Positions 61,972 to 64,000 of a DNA stretch of 64,000 nucleotides are shown piece after piece (position 1 is the first letter of the stretch; every line of letters starts with the position of its first letter). The stretch lies in assembly GCA_009783295.1 (NCBI GenBank), contig WRHK01000008.1, forward strand, positions 18,756 to 82,755, written 5' to 3'. Made by a program: the position numbers and the translations under genes. The stretch is from Promicromonosporaceae bacterium. GTDB lineage: Bacteria > Actinomycetota > Actinomycetes > Actinomycetales > Cellulomonadaceae. The notes under the pieces are model-generated. The model did no database searches. It was not told the DNA's origin and saw nothing but the letters and a program-made list of their open reading frames with translations.

Positions 61972-63471
61972 GTGGCTGACCTCACCCTCTCCGGAAAGAA
62001 CCCCGCATCCCTGAAGGCCGACGCGCTGGTCGTCGGCACGTGCAAGACGTCGGACGGGCTGGCGGTCGTCGCGGACCAGCTGCCCGGCGACCTCGTGCGC
62101 GAGCTCGAGACGCTCGCCCCGCAGCTCGGCGTGACGGGCGCGCGCGACGAGGTGCGCAAGCTCCCGGCGGGTCCCGGCCTCAAGGCGTCGGTGCTGGTGC
62201 TGACGGGCCTGGGCGAGCGGGAGGCGGACGGCACGTTCGCCGCCGAGACGCTGCGCCGCGCGGCGGGTGCTGCGGTGCGCGAGCTGGCGGGGACGTCGTC
62301 GGTCGCGGTGGCGCTGCCGACGGCCACCGAGGACGACCTGGTCGCCGTGACGGAGGGCGCGCTGCTCGGCGCGTACTCGTACACCACGTACCGGACGGGC
62401 GACGTCCCGGCGAAGCAGGCGCCCGTCGCGTCGCTCGAGGTGGTGACGCAGTTCTCGCGGTCGGCGCGCGCGAAGGCGGCGCTGACCCGCGCGCAGATGG
62501 TCGCCGCCGCCGTGCACGGCGCGCGCGACCTGATCAACACTCCCCCGAACCACCTGTTCCCGGCTGCGTTCGCCGAGGCGGCGAAGGCGGCCGTCAAGGA
62601 CCTGGGCGCCAAGGGCGTCAAGGTGACCGTCCTGGACGAGAAGCAGCTCGCCGCCGGCGGCTACGGCGGCATCGTGGGCGTGGGCCAGGGGTCGTCCCGC
62701 CCGCCGCGCCTGATCAAGGTGGCGTACGCGCCGTCCAAGCCCGTCACGCGCGTGGCCCTGGTGGGCAAGGGCATCACGTTCGACACGGGCGGCATCTCGC
62801 TCAAGCCGCCGGCCGGCATGGCCTCGATGACGTCCGACATGTCGGGCGCCGCCGCGGTGCTGCACACCGTGGTCGCGGCCGCGCGGCTCGGGCTGCCCGT
62901 GGCCGTGACCGGGTACCTGTGCGTCGCGGAGAACATGCCGGGCGGCAACGCGCAGCGCCCGGGCGACGTGGTGACGATCCGTGGCGGCAAGACCGTCGAG
63001 ATCACCAACACCGACGCCGAGGGCCGCCTGGTCATGGCGGACGGCCTCGTGAGCGCCGTGGAGGACGGGCACGACGTCGTCCTCGACATCGCCACCCTAA
63101 CGGGCGCGCAGGTGGTGGCGCTCGGCAACCGGGTCTCGGGCGTCATGGGCGACGACGACGTGCGCGACGCCGTGAAGGCCGCCGCCGACGCCGCGGGCGA
63201 GTCGTTCTGGGCGATGCCCATGCCCGAGGAGCTCAAGGCGGGCCTCAAGTCGAACGTGGCCGACATGGTCAACTCGGCCGCCGACCGCGCGGGCGGCATG
63301 CTGTTCGCCGCGGTGTTCCTCAAGCAGTTCGTGGGCGACACCCCGTGGGGCCACCTGGACATCGCCGGGCCCGCGTTCAACGAGAAGGGCGCGTTCGGGT
63401 ACACGCCCGTGGGCGGCACCGGCGTCGGCGTGCGGACGATGCTGGCGTACCTGGAGGGCCGGGGGGTCTGA
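61972..63471 (+). CDS. pepA: Leucyl aminopeptidase (M17)
   Basis: A 499-residue metallo-aminopeptidase with the M17 signature NTDAEGRLVMADGL and metal/active-site residues in LVGKGITFDTGGISLKP and MKSDMSG-like MTSDMSGAAAVL. N-terminal domain about 1-180. It removes N-terminal residues from peptides in the cytoplasm as a hexamer. GTG 61972 is leaderless (TAGCAT at 61959-61964, seven bases upstream). Position matches Rv2213. Confidence 0.97.
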   Translation: MADLTLSGKNPASLKADALVVGTCKTSDGLAVVADQLPGDLVRELETLAPQLGVTGARDEVRKLPAGPGLKASVLVLTGLGEREADGTFAAETLRRAAGAAVRELAGTSSVAVALPTATEDDLVAVTEGALLGAYSYTTYRTGDVPAKQAPVASLEVVTQFSRSARAKAALTRAQMVAAAVHGARDLINTPPNHLFPAAFAEAAKAAVKDLGAKGVKVTVLDEKQLAAGGYGGIVGVGQGSSRPPRLIKVAYAPSKPVTRVALVGKGITFDTGGISLKPPAGMASMTSDMSGAAAVLHTVVAAARLGLPVAVTGYLCVAENMPGGNAQRPGDVVTIRGGKTVEITNTDAEGRLVMADGLVSAVEDGHDVVLDIATLTGAQVVALGNRVSGVMGDDDVRDAVKAAADAAGESFWAMPMPEELKAGLKSNVADMVNSAADRAGGMLFAAVFLKQFVGDTPWGHLDIAGPAFNEKGAFGYTPVGGTGVGVRTMLAYLEGRGV

Positions 63472-63550
63472 ACCCCGCGCACGTCGTGGTCTGACCTCAG
63501 ACCTGCGACATCGCTGTACCGAGCGTCACAGAGCCGGGGTGCCGCAACGA

Positions 63551-63580
63551 TTGGGGTGCACCCCGGCAGAGTGACAAGAT
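63551..63580 (+). promoter_or_regulatory. Promoter and palindromes before the E2 gene
   Basis: TTGGGG (63551-63556) and CAAGAT (63575-63580) with an 18-base spacer form a plausible promoter 60 bases before the ATG. GGGGTGCACCCC (63553-63564) is a perfect palindrome overlapping the -35; another dyad, GGTCTGA/TCAGACC, lies at 63488-63503. Confidence 0.5.
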
Positions 63581-63640
63581 GACGCACAGTGTCGGCCAGC
63601 GACGGCTGACTGAACCGACTCGAAGGAGACCCCACAGGTC

Positions 63641-64000
63641 ATGTCTGAGAACGTGCAGCTGCCCGCCCTGGGCGAGTCCGTCACCGAGGGCACCGTCACC
63701 CGCTGGCTCAAGCAGGTCGGCGACACCGTCGCGGTCGACGAGCCGCTGCTCGAGGTCTCCACCGACAAGGTCGACACCGAGATCCCCTCGCCCGTCGCGG
63801 GCGTGCTCGAGCAGATCCTTGTCCAGGAGGACGACACGGTCGAGGTCGGCGCGGTGCTGGCCGTGATCGGCGACGGCTCCGGCGCGGGCGCGGCCCCTGC
63901 TGCTCCGGCCGCCGAGGCCCCCGCTGCCGAGGCCCCGGCCCCCGCCGAGGCTCCGGCGCCCGCCGCCGAGGCTCCCGCCCCGGCTGCCGAGGCTCCCGCC
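63641..64000 (+). CDS. sucB: 2-oxoacid dehydrogenase E2 component, N-terminal part (cut by window end)
   Basis: The first 120 codons of a dihydrolipoyl acyltransferase. Residues 1-76 are a lipoyl domain with the attachment Lys in [14 protein letters not shown]; an Ala/Pro/Glu-rich linker with APAAEAPAP repeats follows. The catalytic core is beyond the window. Position matches Rv2215 (DlaT), which serves pyruvate/2-oxoglutarate/branched-chain complexes, so the specific substrate is open. GAAGGAG precedes the ATG. Confidence 0.93.
   Translation, partial: MSENVQLPALGESVTEGTVTRWLKQVGDTVAVDEPLLEVSTDKVDTEIPSPVAGVLEQILVQEDDTVEVGAVLAVIGDGSGAGAAPAAPAAEAPAAEAPAPAEAPAPAAEAPAPAAEAPA

Noticed and set aside
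63860..64000. Short repeats rich in GCC/GAG at the window end
   Set aside because: They encode the Ala/Pro/Glu linker (APAAEAP) between lipoyl domains of the E2 protein, not a DNA repeat element.

Overview
The window is high-GC, gene-dense chromosomal DNA from an actinobacterium, most likely a Micrococcales member of the Cellulomonadaceae/Promicromonosporaceae type. This rests on the codon bias, the many GTG/TTG starts, the qcrCAB/ctaCDEF supercomplex genes, an HrdB-type sigma factor with an acidic N-terminal extension, PASTA kinases, and a gene order from about 30.8 kb to the end that follows the Mycobacterium tuberculosis Rv2173-Rv2215 block. I saw no tRNA, rRNA, CRISPR array, insertion sequence or prophage gene.

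Left part (0-30 kb, accessory in character). A VOC protein is followed by a tight four-gene operon (605-3640): a secreted repeat protein, a putative amidoligase, a SigE-family sigma factor, and a membrane protein whose outer part carries the same new repeat. Next come a CorA transporter whose ribosome binding site lies in a hairpin, an altronate-dehydratase-type enzyme, and a convergent LacI-controlled ABC transporter with an operator-like palindrome. Then follow a glycosyltransferase/acyltransferase pair, a MatC-like carrier, an RDD protein, a MerR/SDR divergent pair, an XRE/DUF2975 pair, an ECF42 sigma factor with its DGPF partner and a matching promoter, an AhpD-like protein, a DUF4430 lipoprotein with a membrane partner, topoisomerase subunit B, DUF7455, an FAD oxidoreductase, the primary sigma factor, a universal stress protein and DUF4192.

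Right part (30-64 kb, conserved backbone). Polyprenyl diphosphate synthase, an Rv2175c-like DNA-binding protein, a PASTA kinase, class II DAHP synthase, PPi-type phosphofructokinase, an acyltransferase, a ROK glucokinase, a FadD15-like ligase, an exonuclease/GIY-YIG fusion, a RAM-domain protein and trpD lead into the respiratory genes. ctaE-qcrC-qcrA-qcrB run rightward and ctaC-ctaD-ctaF leftward, with superoxide dismutase and a small Cys-rich protein between them. After these come an ErpA-type Fe-S carrier, a shortened glycerate-kinase-like gene, a DJ-1-like protein without its cysteine, a thioesterase, an M20 peptidase, DUF3043, an aldo/keto reductase, pyrD with a small tail gene, two small membrane proteins, leucyl aminopeptidase, and the start of the E2 component of a 2-oxoacid dehydrogenase.

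A recurring feature is a -10 hexamer (TANNNT) placed 6-7 nt before the start codon, seen at 19 genes. This indicates many leaderless transcripts and was used to choose starts. Several perfect hairpins mark terminators, and two related palindromes look like members of a dispersed repeat family.
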